23,869 nucleotides of DNA, taken from positions 1 through 23,869 of the forward strand of contig MU128963.1 in assembly GCA_014904985.1 (NCBI GenBank), read 5' to 3'. How positions within the stretch are numbered: the stretch's first letter is position 1; each line of letters opens with the position of its first letter. This DNA is from Hydnum rufescens UP504. Its lineage: Eukaryota; Basidiomycota; Agaricomycetes; Cantharellales; Hydnaceae. Positions 9,601 to 18,182 of the stretch are shown piece after piece. The position numbers were made by a program, and so were the translations under genes. The notes beneath the pieces were generated by a model. It did not search any database, was not told where the DNA came from, and saw only the letters and a program-made list of their open reading frames with translations.

Positions 9601-12352
9601 GTCCCTTGCTGATCCATCTTTGGTGGCATTGATAATATAGGGTGTAAGTGTGGATGTATTTGAATTCAATGCATTTTCCCTTGCTGATTCATCTTTTGGT
9701 GCCATTGACAACATAGGATGTAAGTGTGGATGTTCAAATTCAGTGCATTGCCCATTGCTGATTCATCTTTTGGTGGTATTGACAACATAGGGTGTGAGTG
9801 TGGATGTGTTAGAATTCAATGCACTGTCTTTTGCTAATTCAGCTTTTGGTGGCATTGACAACATAGCTTGTAAGTGTGGATGTGTTCAAATTCAATGCAT
9901 TGTCCCATGCTGATTTATCTTTTGGTGGCATTGACAACACAGCATGTAAGTGTGGATGTGTTTGAACTGAATGCATTGTCCCTTTCTGATTCATCTTTTG
10001 GTGGCATTGACATAGCTTGTAAGTGTGGATGTGTTCAAATTCAATGCATTTTCCCTTGCTGATTCATCATTGATGGAATTGACAATGTAGCTTGTAAGTG
10101 TGGATGTGTTCAAATTCAATGCATTTTCCCTTGCTGATTCATCTTTGATGGAATTGACAATGTAGCTTGTAAGTGTGGATGTGTTCAAATTCAATGCATT
10201 TTCCCTTGCTGATTCATCTTTTGGTGCCATTGACAATGTAGGATGTAAGTGGATGTGTTCAAATTCAGTGCATTGGCCATTGCTGATTCATCTTTTGGTG
10301 GTATTGACAACATAGGGTGTGAGTGTGGATGTGTTCAAATTCAACACATTTTCCCTTGCTGATTCATCTCTTGGTGGCATTGTCAACATAGGGTGTAAGT
10401 GTGGATGTGTTCAAATTCAATGCATTGCCATTTGCTGATTCATCTTTGGTTGCATTGACAACACAGAATGTAAGTGTGGATGTGTTATAATTCAATGCAT
10501 TGTCCCTTGTTGATTCATCTTTGGTGGCATTGACAACATAGGGTGTATGTGTGGATGTGTTCAAATATAATGCATTTTCCCTTGCTAATTCATCTTTTGG
10601 TGGCATTAACAATACAGTTTGTAAGTCTAGATGTGTTGGAATTCAATACATTTTCCCTTGCTGATTCATCTTTTGGCACCATTGACAACATAGCTTGTAA
10701 GTGTGGATGTGTTTGAATTCAATGCATTTTCCCTTGCTGATTCATCTTTTGGTGCCATTGACAATGTAGCATGTAAGCATGTGGATGTGTTCAAATTCAA
10801 TGCATCACCCCTTGCTGATTCATCTTTTGGTGGTATTGACAACGTAGGGTGTAAGTGTGGATGTGTTTGAATTCAATGCATTGTCCCTTGCTGATTCATC
10901 TTTTGGTGGCATTGACAACATAGGGTGTAAGTGTGGATGTGTTTGAATTCAATGCATTTTCCCTTGCTGATTCATCTCTTGGTGGCATTGTCAACATAGC
11001 CTGTAAGTGTGGATGTGTTCAAATCCAATGCATTGTCCCTTGCTGATTCATATTTTGGTGCCATTGACAACATAGCGTGTAAGTGTGGATGTGTTAGACT
11101 TCAATGTATTGCCCCTTGCTGATTCATCTTTTCATACCATTGACAACATAGCTTGTAAGTGTGGATGTGTTTGAATTCAATGCATTGTCCCTTGGTGATT
11201 CATCTTTTGGTGCCATTGACAACATAGTATGTAAGTGTGGATGTGTGTAAATTCAATGCATTGTCCCTTGGTGATTCATCTTTTGGTGCCATTGACAACA
11301 TAGTATGTAAGTGTGGATGTGTTTGAATTCAATGTGTTGTCCCTTGCTGATTCATCTTTTGGTGCCATTGAAAACATAGCATGTAAGTGTGGATATGTTT
11401 GAATTCAATGCATTCTCCCTTGCTGATTCATCTTTTGGTGGCATTGACAACATAGGATGTAAGTGTGGATGTGTTAGAAGTCAATGCATTGTCCCTTGCT
11501 GATTAATCTATTGCCATTGACAACATAGGATGTAAGTATGGATGTGTTAGAATTCAATGCATTGTCCCTTACTGATTCCTATTTGGTTCCATTGACAACA
11601 TAGCATGTAAGTATGGATGTGTTGGAATTCAATGCATTGTCCCATGTTGATTCATCTTTTGGTGCCATTGAAAACATAGCATGTAAGTGTGGATGTGTTA
11701 GAATTCAACCCACTGTTCCTTGCTTATTTATCTTTTGGTGGCATTGACAACATAGCTTGTAAGTGTGGATGTGTTAGAATTCAATCCATTGTTCCTTGCT
11801 GATTCATCTTTTGGTGGCATTGACAACATAGGATGTAAGTGTGGATGTGTTAGAATTCAATGCATTTTCCCTTGCTGATTCATCTTTTGGTGGCATTAAC
11901 AACATAGTGTGTAGGCATGGATGTTTTGTAACTGAAAGCATTGTCCTCACTAACCCATCTTCTGATGGTCTTGACAATGTAGGATGTAAGTCCAGATGTC
12001 CTGCAATTAAATGCATCACCCCTACTTATTCCTTTGTTGGTGTCATTCCCAATGCAGCCAGTATGTTCAGATGCCTTAGTATTCAATGTATTATTGCTTC
12101 CTGATGTCCCACCTGGTGGTTTTGCCCACATAGGAGGTCTGCCCACATCTCTCACTCCTTCATTCATGATCTCTCAATCACTTTCTTGGTGGCATGTATG
12201 CCTTAGGATGTATGTCTACATATCTTAATATTCAGTCTGTGGTCCCTGGCTCATACACATTTTTCTGATATTTACAATTCAGCTTGTGAGTAATGCAATT
12301 ATATTCTGCTCTCCAACTGCACTCCTTACAATTTCATTTGTCACAGGATAAT
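6624..12352 (+). repeat. Tandem array of 76 intron-like units separated by single-codon (3-nt) exon candidates
   Basis: The modal unit is 76 nt: a 73-nt GT...AG segment plus 3 nt. The consensus begins GTAAGTGTGGATGT, contains CTGATTCATC about 30 nt before the end, and finishes TTGACAACATAG. First bases of the 3-nt intervals: 6728, 6802, 6876, 6950, 7022, 7100, 7174, 7250, 7326, 7392, 7467, 7551, 7627, 7696, 7770, 7841, 7916, 7992, 8067, 8148, 8220, 8298, 8367, 8440, 8516, 8589, 8656, 8732, 8818, 8884, 8960, 9036, 9112, 9188, 9264, 9340, 9415, 9491, 9566, 9641, 9717, 9791, 9867, 9943, 10016, 10091, 10166, 10242, 10316, 10392, 10467, 10542, 10618, 10694, 10770, 10848, 10924, 11000, 11076, 11152, 11228, 11304, 11380, 11456, 11529, 11604, 11680, 11756, 11832, 11908, 11983, 12058, 12134, 12207, 12283, and a 6-nt one at 12347. 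Every interval is preceded by AG (AAG at 7626, 8439 and 9187, otherwise YAG) and followed by GT. Whether these splice is inference. Confidence 0.9.
8821..11907 (+). repeat. Homogenised core of the intron-like array
   Basis: About 41 units here are highly alike, mostly exactly 73 nt plus 3. Units before 8821 and after 11911 keep only the splice-like signals and scattered similarity. A young, homogenised core with older diverged edges is the usual outcome of unequal crossing-over or gene conversion in tandem arrays. The 3-nt interval is mostly GAT, CTT, GGT or CAT in the core; the last T belongs to the TGTAAGT block shared by most units. Confidence 0.85.
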
Positions 12353-12495
12353 GTAAGTCACATCTAATGTGGGAACCCCAAATCAGTCTATCGCATTGCA
12401 ATATTAATCATTACACACCTGTGCCTTCATCCTATCTGGTATATATTGTCAATCCTCCCTTCCAACCTTATCCCTATCTCACATGGGCTTATTAG
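12353..12495 (+). other. Candidate last intron after the array
   Basis: The 6-nt exon candidate at 12347-12352 is followed by GTAAGT at 12353. The next AG at a reasonable distance with a pyrimidine-rich approach is ATTAG at 12491-12495, giving a 143-nt intron, longer than the others. An earlier AG near 12388 would give an intron of under 40 nt. The choice is tentative. Confidence 0.3.
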
Positions 12496-12591
12496 GTGCT
12501 CAAATATGCAGGGGAGCAAAGCCTGTGTGCCCTTCCTCAAACTGTTGGTCAGTTTAGGTTTTCATTAATTTTCCACCTCCAGGGCATCTAA
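12496..12591 (+). other. Candidate terminal exon of the array-bearing GTPase gene
   Basis: If splicing uses ATTAG at 12495, the phase-0 frame carried from 5288 through every 3-nt interval stays open here for 31 codons (VLKYAGEQSLCALPQTV...) and stops at TAA 12589-12591. The predicted protein would then be 311 + 77 + 31 = 419 residues. This tail does not resemble the C terminus I expect for this GTPase family. The frame match has a one-in-three chance of being accidental, so this is only a hypothesis. Confidence 0.25.
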
Positions 12592-12626
12592 GCATTCATT
12601 CTAGCAATCACAGTCTCTCTCATCCA

Positions 12627-12899
12627 ATGATAATTTTCAATATCTGGTCTTTATTTGTTGTCAGTGTTGAGACTAATTATAAGTGCACAGGAGATTGCTT
12701 ATCTTGGCTTGTTAAACTAGTGGTCATCCTTTGGATTCGGGGGAGAAGGAATGTAGATTTGCCTGATGAACACAAAACAAAGCATACTGCTAGGTCTATC
12801 CAGGAGCAGATCAAGCATGATGAAGGTTTCCAGGGATCTGCTTCATTCAATATTCCAAGGAAACTTGCTAAGCTCATTGATGAATATACAGCATTGTAG
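12627..12899 (+). CDS. Short hypothetical reading frame, unrecognised
   Basis: A 90-codon frame ends at TAG 12897. Its second half (RRNVDLPDEHKTKHTARSIQEQIKHDEG then FNIPRKLAKLIDEYTAL) is hydrophilic and has a protein-like composition. The first half contains a hydrophobic stretch, SWLVKLVVILWIRG. It could be part of a larger spliced gene or the true 3' end of the array-bearing gene through other splice sites. No family is recognised, and the region is AT-rich and CpG-poor, so chance is possible. Confidence 0.2.
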   Translation: MIIFNIWSLFVVSVETNYKCTGDCLSWLVKLVVILWIRGRRNVDLPDEHKTKHTARSIQEQIKHDEGFQGSASFNIPRKLAKLIDEYTAL

Positions 12900-14006
12900 G
12901 CATTGTGTGCAATCCCTGTATCAACAGTGATGTCCTCCAATTTCATTGTGCTCAATCCTCATCTCTGACAGGCTTTATAATCAATTGACATCATCTGTCT
13001 CTCAAGTGGAGATTGTAAGCTGGAGTTGTAGGTGATGAATTGTAACAACATTACATGTAATACATCAAGGTTGAAATTGTGGAGATAAGACCCAAAGTCA
13101 TATGGGCTGCAATTGCAGATCTGTGGATCCATGCAACAGTGCAATTCCACCCACTGTAAGCAGGATGATTATGAATCAATCCAACTACAGTCTGTGTCAT
13201 TAAGTTGAGGACAAAGGAGGGGATCACAGAATTAATCTGAGTGTTCAGGTTCAAGTGGAGTAGGTCTTTTGGAACAGGGGGAAATTACTGTGAGCCAACA
13301 AAGCTCAAGCAATTAAGTGAAGATGTGTATTCTTGTCAAATTACCACACCCTAAGGATCTCCTCTTGAGGCCTTAGTCTCACTGTAGTTAGAATTTGCTT
13401 TTTGCAGTGAGAAATCACCCAGGGACCAACAGCAATTCAAAGAGCTTCAAACTGGAGGGAGGGGGAAGACTACTTGATTTTGTGCCTCATGCACCTAATA
13501 TACATTCCAGACCACAATTCAATTGATGACAAAAAATTTGGAGATAAGGGAAGCATAAAGAAAAAGAAATGAAGTCAAAATCTTCAAAACTGGTGGAGAT
13601 ATTCATAAATCAAGTTACACAAAAGGAGAATTAACCCTTTACAAGCCATTCCTCCTTTGAAACTGGACAGATTCCCTTAATAAATGGCAGAATAGGTCAC
13701 CCTGAGCCTCATCTTCTTCAGACAGGTGGATGGAACCAGATTGTTGTTTGTAATGGTGGACCTAAGGGAGATGGCCTGGCAACTGAGGAGGGATAAGGGA
13801 AAGTATAAATATTGGGGGGAAACAATTGGCAGCAGCAGCAGGGGAAAAAGGGAGTGGGAACCAAAAATGGAAGTCGTCATGTGTGATGGTGGGGGAGTGG
13901 ATGATCAGAAAGGAGACATTCTTCAGGCAGGTCAACCACATTGACTACCTATGTTAGGTATCAAATCTGTGCCATGAGTTGGTACCTAAGTAGGTCCTAC
14001 AATACT
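12900..14006. other. AT-rich, CpG-poor sequence without recognisable genes
   Basis: Short frames occur on both strands but none carries a motif or persuasive codon structure. No RNA gene or tandem repeat is seen. There is a purine-rich stretch around 13780-13870. Confidence 0.5.
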
Positions 14007-14116
14007 GGGGCCCCACTAGGGCCCAAATCCAAAGTTAAAGAGCAGTTTCAATGCAATGGAGCCCAAATGGGGCCCAAGTGGACACATTCAAACTGTCTGC
14101 ACCAATGGGGCCCAAA
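14007..14116. repeat. Cluster of GGGCCCAA motifs
   Basis: Four GGGCCC palindromes, three of them followed by AA, occur within about 110 bp (GGGGCCCC, AGGGCCCAAAT, TGGGGCCCAAGTG, TGGGGCCCAAATG), together with a related GGAGCCCAAATG. This lies immediately outside the left arm of the foldback. It may be a diverged short tandem repeat; its function is unknown. Confidence 0.45.
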
Positions 14117-14180
14117 TGTGTGAACTTGTCCCAAATCCACAGTGGCACAAGCAGAACCCAGATCTCTATTTTGTTCTAAG

Positions 14181-14880
14181 TTATTGCTGTTTTGGAAATA
14201 GTTAGCCAAAATTGTTTCTGAAAAAAAAAAGCCCAAAAAGGCATGAAAACTGTAACACTCCTTATGCTGCCAATATAGACCTGTTTGCTTCAAAAACAGA
14301 TGCATTGGACTCATGTGATTTCATTCTACCTCACAAGCCTAAGTATGAGTCATTCTGGCCTGTTTTGCTGTTTTTGCTTGCTTGGGCCTGTAACCTCTCC
14401 ACCATTCCTAATATGGTTCAGAATCCTTTCATTTTTAAATATGTTTTTCCTGCCCTCATAGTCAAGCAGAATCTACAATCTCAGAATTTTGGGAATTTAT
14501 TTCATATTCCAGTGAAGTAGAAGCACCTGCCATAAGTCTATTTCAGTTCACTAAAATATGAAATAAATTCCTAAAATTCTGAGATTGCAGATTCTGCTAG
14601 ACTATGAGCACAGGAACAACATATTCAAAAAGGAAAGGATTTTGAGCCATATTGGGAACAGTGGAGAGATTACAGGCCTGTGCAAGCAAAACAGAAAAAC
14701 AGGCCAGAATGACTTGTACTTAGGCTTGTAAGGTAGAATACAATCACACAAATCCAATGCATCTGTTTTTGAAGTGAACAGGTCTATATTGGTGGTGTAA
14801 AGAGCATTACAGTTTCATGCCATTTTTGGGAATTTTTTTTTGGAAACAGTTTTGGCTGACTATTTCCAAAACAGCAATAA
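14181..14880. repeat. 700-bp foldback: long inverted repeat with short loop
   Basis: The left arm is about 14181-14516 and the right arm about 14547-14880, with a 30-nt loop. The outermost 30 bases pair with a single mismatch (TTATTGCTGTTTTGG... against ...CCAAAACAGCAATAA). Pairing is maintained through the arms to ...GTGAA / TTCAC... at the loop. Position sums stay near 29061-29063, so the arms are almost indel-free overall. A transcript would fold into a roughly 335-bp hairpin. No transposase and no obvious target-site duplication are seen next to the arms. It could be a foldback or MITE-type transposon, or a hairpin source of small RNAs. Confidence 0.85.
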
Positions 14881-15960
14881 ACCTACTGTAGTTTACAAGA
14901 TACAAGATATCACATGCAAACAGAACAATTCATGCATCATCCCCAACTAACTCCTCAAGAGCATTAAGAGCAGCTAGGAATGCAATGTATTGCAGCACAG
15001 GAGCATCCTCTAATTCCCCATCTTCATCCCATCCAAGTTTGCAGCATCTGAGACCCTATCAGCAGCCTTGCCTGTCAGTGAGTTTGCCCCAGGGGACACA
15101 GGCTCATGCAGTGTCTGAATCCCACCATGACAAAGGGGAGGAGGCCACTCAGGAAGATTCATCCAGCCCATCTAGCCATCACTGTAATATAGTGTGTTAC
15201 ATAAGGGAGTTTGGACTCAAAAGTCATGTATATATGGCAGATGCCAGGATTGAATAAGTAACTCTTTTGCCTGGTATAGAAGAAGGGTTGGGAGCTCCAA
15301 TGACTGTCAAATAAAAATCTGGTTTGGCCAGTGTGTAGATGGGAGACTGTATCTCTGTTGTTATTCATTGGGTTGGTTCACTTCAATGGTTGATCACACT
15401 CTGCAAGATGTGTATGGTGTTCAGTGGAGAATAGGAAGGGATATGGACTAGCTGTAGTCAATGATATATCATTTGGGATGCTTGTAGAAAGGCTTATATG
15501 TCTGGGATGCTTGTGGAAAGGCTTACACATCATTCGTGTTGTGTTGGTCTGTTTACTGATATTTGTGTATTCTTGTTTATGTTCTCCTGGTCAAAATGCG
15601 GATATCTGTGGGTTATAGACTGGTCAGTGCTTGGTTAGTCTTGTTAGTATGTTTCTTTCTTCTTTCTTCAAAACCTGATATGTATTTCATTATGCTTACT
15701 TTTCCTTGGATGTCCAGCAACTCTAACCTTAGGTCCTGCAACTATCCTTGGCTTTAGTGATTCACGTAGAGGGCTACCAGTGGCTTTGTCTCAACAACCT
15801 TGAAGATGACTTAGCTCCAGATGGCTTATAGATAGACTGTTCTTTAGAGGCAAGCAGAAAAGTTGACAGTGGTTGACAGTGATGATTTCCAGAGAGGAGA
15901 TGATTTTGTGTGGGGATACAGGAAATCTACCAGCTTTTATACCTTTCTGAAGGTGGCTGT
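14881..15960. other. Non-genic stretch with a small tandem duplication
   Basis: A 90-codon Ser/Pro/His-rich frame at 14985-15257 and hydrophobic frames at 15424-15757 have no recognisable motif and are probably chance. Near 15475-15532 a 29-bp unit (GGGATGCTTGTAGAAAGGCT and relatives) occurs twice in tandem. Confidence 0.4.
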
Positions 15961-15987
15961 GTTTAAGAAATATGACTCCCTCATGGG

Positions 15988-16075
15988 TGAGTCATATGTG
16001 AGTCATATGTGAGTCATAGGTGAGAACAAAAGAAAAATAACAAGATGATGTCATAATGTGGTCATAGCTGAGTCA
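15988..16075 (+). promoter_or_regulatory. Cluster of TGAGTCA (Gcn4/AP-1-type) sites at 11-bp spacing
   Basis: TGAGTCA occurs at 15988, 15999 and 16010, exactly 11 bp or about one helical turn apart, and again at 16069. This heptamer is the consensus site of Gcn4/CPC1/AP-1 bZIP factors. TGATGTCA-like, CRE-related words follow (near 16045, 16110, 16120 and 16160). No gene lies directly beside the cluster, so it may simply be a tandem repeat that happens to carry the motif. Confidence 0.4.
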
Positions 16076-16083
16076 TGCATAAG

Positions 16084-16169
16084 GAGAACAAAAGGAATCA
16101 TGAGGGGGTGATGTCATAGTGATGTCATTCATAAAGAGAACAAAAGGAATCATGAGGGGGGTGATGTCA
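16084..16169 (+). repeat. Two copies of a roughly 33-bp motif, about 52 bp apart
   Basis: GAGAACAAAAGGAATCATGA followed by a G-run and TGATGTCA occurs at 16084-16116 and 16136-16169. A weaker relative is at 16021-16053. Together with the TGAGTCA cluster this makes a small satellite-like patch. Confidence 0.6.
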
Positions 16170-16269
16170 CCAATTTGCTGAGCATGTGGAATGCTTGGAG
16201 CATGAGGTCACTGACCATGTGGAGCATTCTGGAGGTGAAATGAAAGGATATCTCCAGTTTTTGGAGATT

Positions 16270-16408
16270 AATTTGAGCATAGTCCAATGGTTAAGGTGTT
16301 TTGTTGCTGGTTGATAATGGGGACAAGTGCATGGGATGGGATTCGATGCAGAAACAGCAGTTTGCATCTGTAATAGACGTTCTTGGTATCATTCGATGCG
16401 GACTTTTA
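16270..16408 (+). repeat. tRNA-like head of a possible SINE
   Basis: TAGTCCAATGGTTAAGG at 16280-16296 resembles a tRNA D-arm / A box, and GGATTCGATGC at 16339-16349 resembles a B box (GGTTCRANNCC). The spacing is about 50 bp, usual for RNA polymerase III internal promoters. A TTTT run at about 16404-16407 could terminate transcription. A clean cloverleaf cannot be drawn, so this is not a functional tRNA. It is best read as the decayed head of a tRNA-derived SINE. Confidence 0.4.
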
Positions 16409-16795
16409 ACAGCTTTCAGGGTGCGGTGGTTCCGAGCAGATCCGATGTAAACTGACAGAGAAATTCATTTTTTACTGATGGGTGTTGATTCTAATAGTAA
16501 TATCGCTCTGTAGAGTTCAGTTTTGATCTGTTCTTCACGTGCTCGATACTGTCAGATGCGAATTTATTATATATTTCTAGGTGTGGTTGTTCCAAGAGGA
16601 TTGAATGCGAACTGACGGAGAAGTTCATTTTTTACTGGAAATCCTGGATTTTGATAGTAAAATTGGCCTGGAGAGTGCAGTTTTGGTCCATTTGACTTGT
16701 GTTTGGTGCCATTAGAAAGGTGTAAATCGTAGCCTTCTAAGTGTTATATGGGCGTACCTCTCCGATCAAAACTGACGGAGTTATAGAATGAATTT
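16378..16795. repeat. Triplicated 160-bp repeat
   Basis: The anchor ACTGAC(A/G)GAG recurs at 16451, 16611 and 16771, exactly 160 bp apart. Copies 1 and 2 also share the sequence before it (GTGGTTCC...GATG / GTTCCAAG...GAATG) and the GTTCATTTTTTACTG and AGTTTTG(A/G)TC blocks after it. Copy 3 is partial and more diverged. Local CpG content is higher than in the DNA on either side, suggesting a different age or origin. It directly follows the tRNA-like head and could be the body of the same element. Confidence 0.6.
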
Positions 16796-17732
16796 GATTT
16801 CCACACATAGCTGTAATGAATTTCATAATTGGTCATGTGATTGTCCAAAGGCTGGGAGTGGTGTGATTTCACGTTTTCTGATACTGGATGTTTTTATCTT
16901 CCACACTGGACCTCTATGCCTAGCGAGAACCATGAACCTTTGATTCTGTCTCTGCCTCTACTCATTCTATTGGGCTATCTGGCTGGCTTATCTAGTGGCC
17001 ATTAACTACTAGTCTTCCCTGGATCTTGGAGTTGCACCTACAGACCCAAATAGGGAAACAGTGAGTAGAACCCTGTTCTTCTTGCTGACCTGCCCTTCTC
17101 TCCTTAGGTAGTGACTGTGCCACTTGGCCAGTCACTACATCATACCTCTTCACCATTATCCCCATTCCCTCACATCCTTTTCTCCTGTGCTCAGGGCGAA
17201 GACAGTGCTTAGCCCTGTGTGCAGCTCCTCCACCCAAAGCCAGTGCTAAGGGTGGTGTGATTACCCTTTCACCTTCTTATCCCCTTATCCCCTCCCATCT
17301 GGCTCCCAACCTGTCAACTTTGCTTTGTCCAAGTACAACAACAAATGCCCTCCTGAATCTGGGAGGCATTTCATTACAATCACTCCCAAGAATTGCTGAT
17401 GAATGCCTCTGCCAAGCCTCCACCAAATCATACAGGTGATACAACTCTAGTAATGCAAAGAACTTCACCTGTGCATCTATCAGAATGAGGCTAATTCAGT
17501 CAACCCCTATCATGACAGCCAAATGTAGATTACATACCATGAGAAATAGCATATGTGCACTGTGTGGCAGAACATTAGGTGATAAACCATGTGCATAAGT
17601 TAGAGAATTCAAGTTGTGATCTATGTCAAACTAGCTCCTATTATTGACTTAGCAGTTGGGGACCTCTAAGGTCCCTTTTGGCATAGTAAAAGCCAACCTA
17701 AGAGGTCAAAAGTAGTGTCCCTATAGTGGTAT
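16796..17732. other. Non-genic stretch, nothing recognised
   Basis: Frames at 16992-17237 and 17257-17468 are short and motif-free. CpG is scarce. No repeats are obvious apart from the tract that begins at 17733. Confidence 0.45.
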
Positions 17733-17766
17733 AATAGGCAATCCAAATCTGGTTCTGGCAGACACC
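17733..17766 (+). repeat. 34-nt near-exact match to the copia pol gene downstream
   Basis: Bases 17733-17766 match 21936-21969 at 33 of 34 positions. The only difference is A at 17760 against G at 21963, a CpG-to-CpA change. The downstream copy lies in the integrase-RT linker of the copia element. Neither flank extends the match. Confidence 0.75.
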
Positions 17767-17980
17767 CACCTAATGCACCCTCAAAAAGGTACCTCTTAGG
17801 TGGGTTCTGGTTGCATTGGCCTTTGACCTAAGAGGTGATTTTTACATAGGCATGTCTAGGCAGTGTCTAAAGGTGTTCAAAAGATGAAAAATTTCTAAGT
17901 CCCTATAATAGGTGCACCTATCTGTGCCTGCCACAGCCACCACTCCCAGGCTTTTAACTATTTGATAGGCATTCTGGGGT

Positions 17981-18182
17981 TGATTTAGGCATGCCTAAAT
18001 CAGTTGTGTCTAATGATGTCTAGAGCTTAATTATTGACTTTGAATTGAAGAGGCCTATCCAGGGTTGATTTAGACATGCCTAAATCAGTGATGTCTAGTG
18101 ATGTGTAGAGTCAGGTGCTGCTCCAGGGGTTTTACAATGACTTGATGGACACCCTGCAGTTGATTTAGGCATGCCTAAATCA
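17981..18182. repeat. Three copies of a 22-bp palindrome in a roughly 90-bp tandem repeat
   Basis: A perfect 22-bp palindrome with half-site TGATTTAGGCA lies at 17981-18002 and 18161-18182. A one-base variant (TTTAGAC in the left half) is at 18066-18087. Each copy is followed by TGTCTAG-type words and preceded by similar sequence, so the repeat unit is about 85-95 bp. It ends about 70 bp before the 5' LTR. Confidence 0.7.

Noticed and set aside
9463..12167. Minus-strand frames with a repeated KDESARENALNSNTSTLTSY-type motif
   Set aside because: They are antisense readings of the tandem units. They stay open only where consecutive units happen to be 75 nt, and break wherever the usual 76-nt period occurs. 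The repeated protein is a by-product of the DNA repeat.
6624..12352. CRISPR array or ordinary minisatellite
   Set aside because: There are no unique spacers between conserved repeats, and the context is eukaryotic with spliced genes. A plain minisatellite does not explain the unbroken AG-NNN-GT rule in the strongly diverged edge units.
14048..14520. Reading frames on both strands around 14.0-14.5 kb
   Set aside because: They fall inside the foldback arm and GGGCCCAA cluster, have no motif, and mirror low-complexity sequence.
16270..16350. A functional tRNA gene
   Set aside because: A- and B-box-like words are present, but no acceptor stem or complete cloverleaf can be formed.
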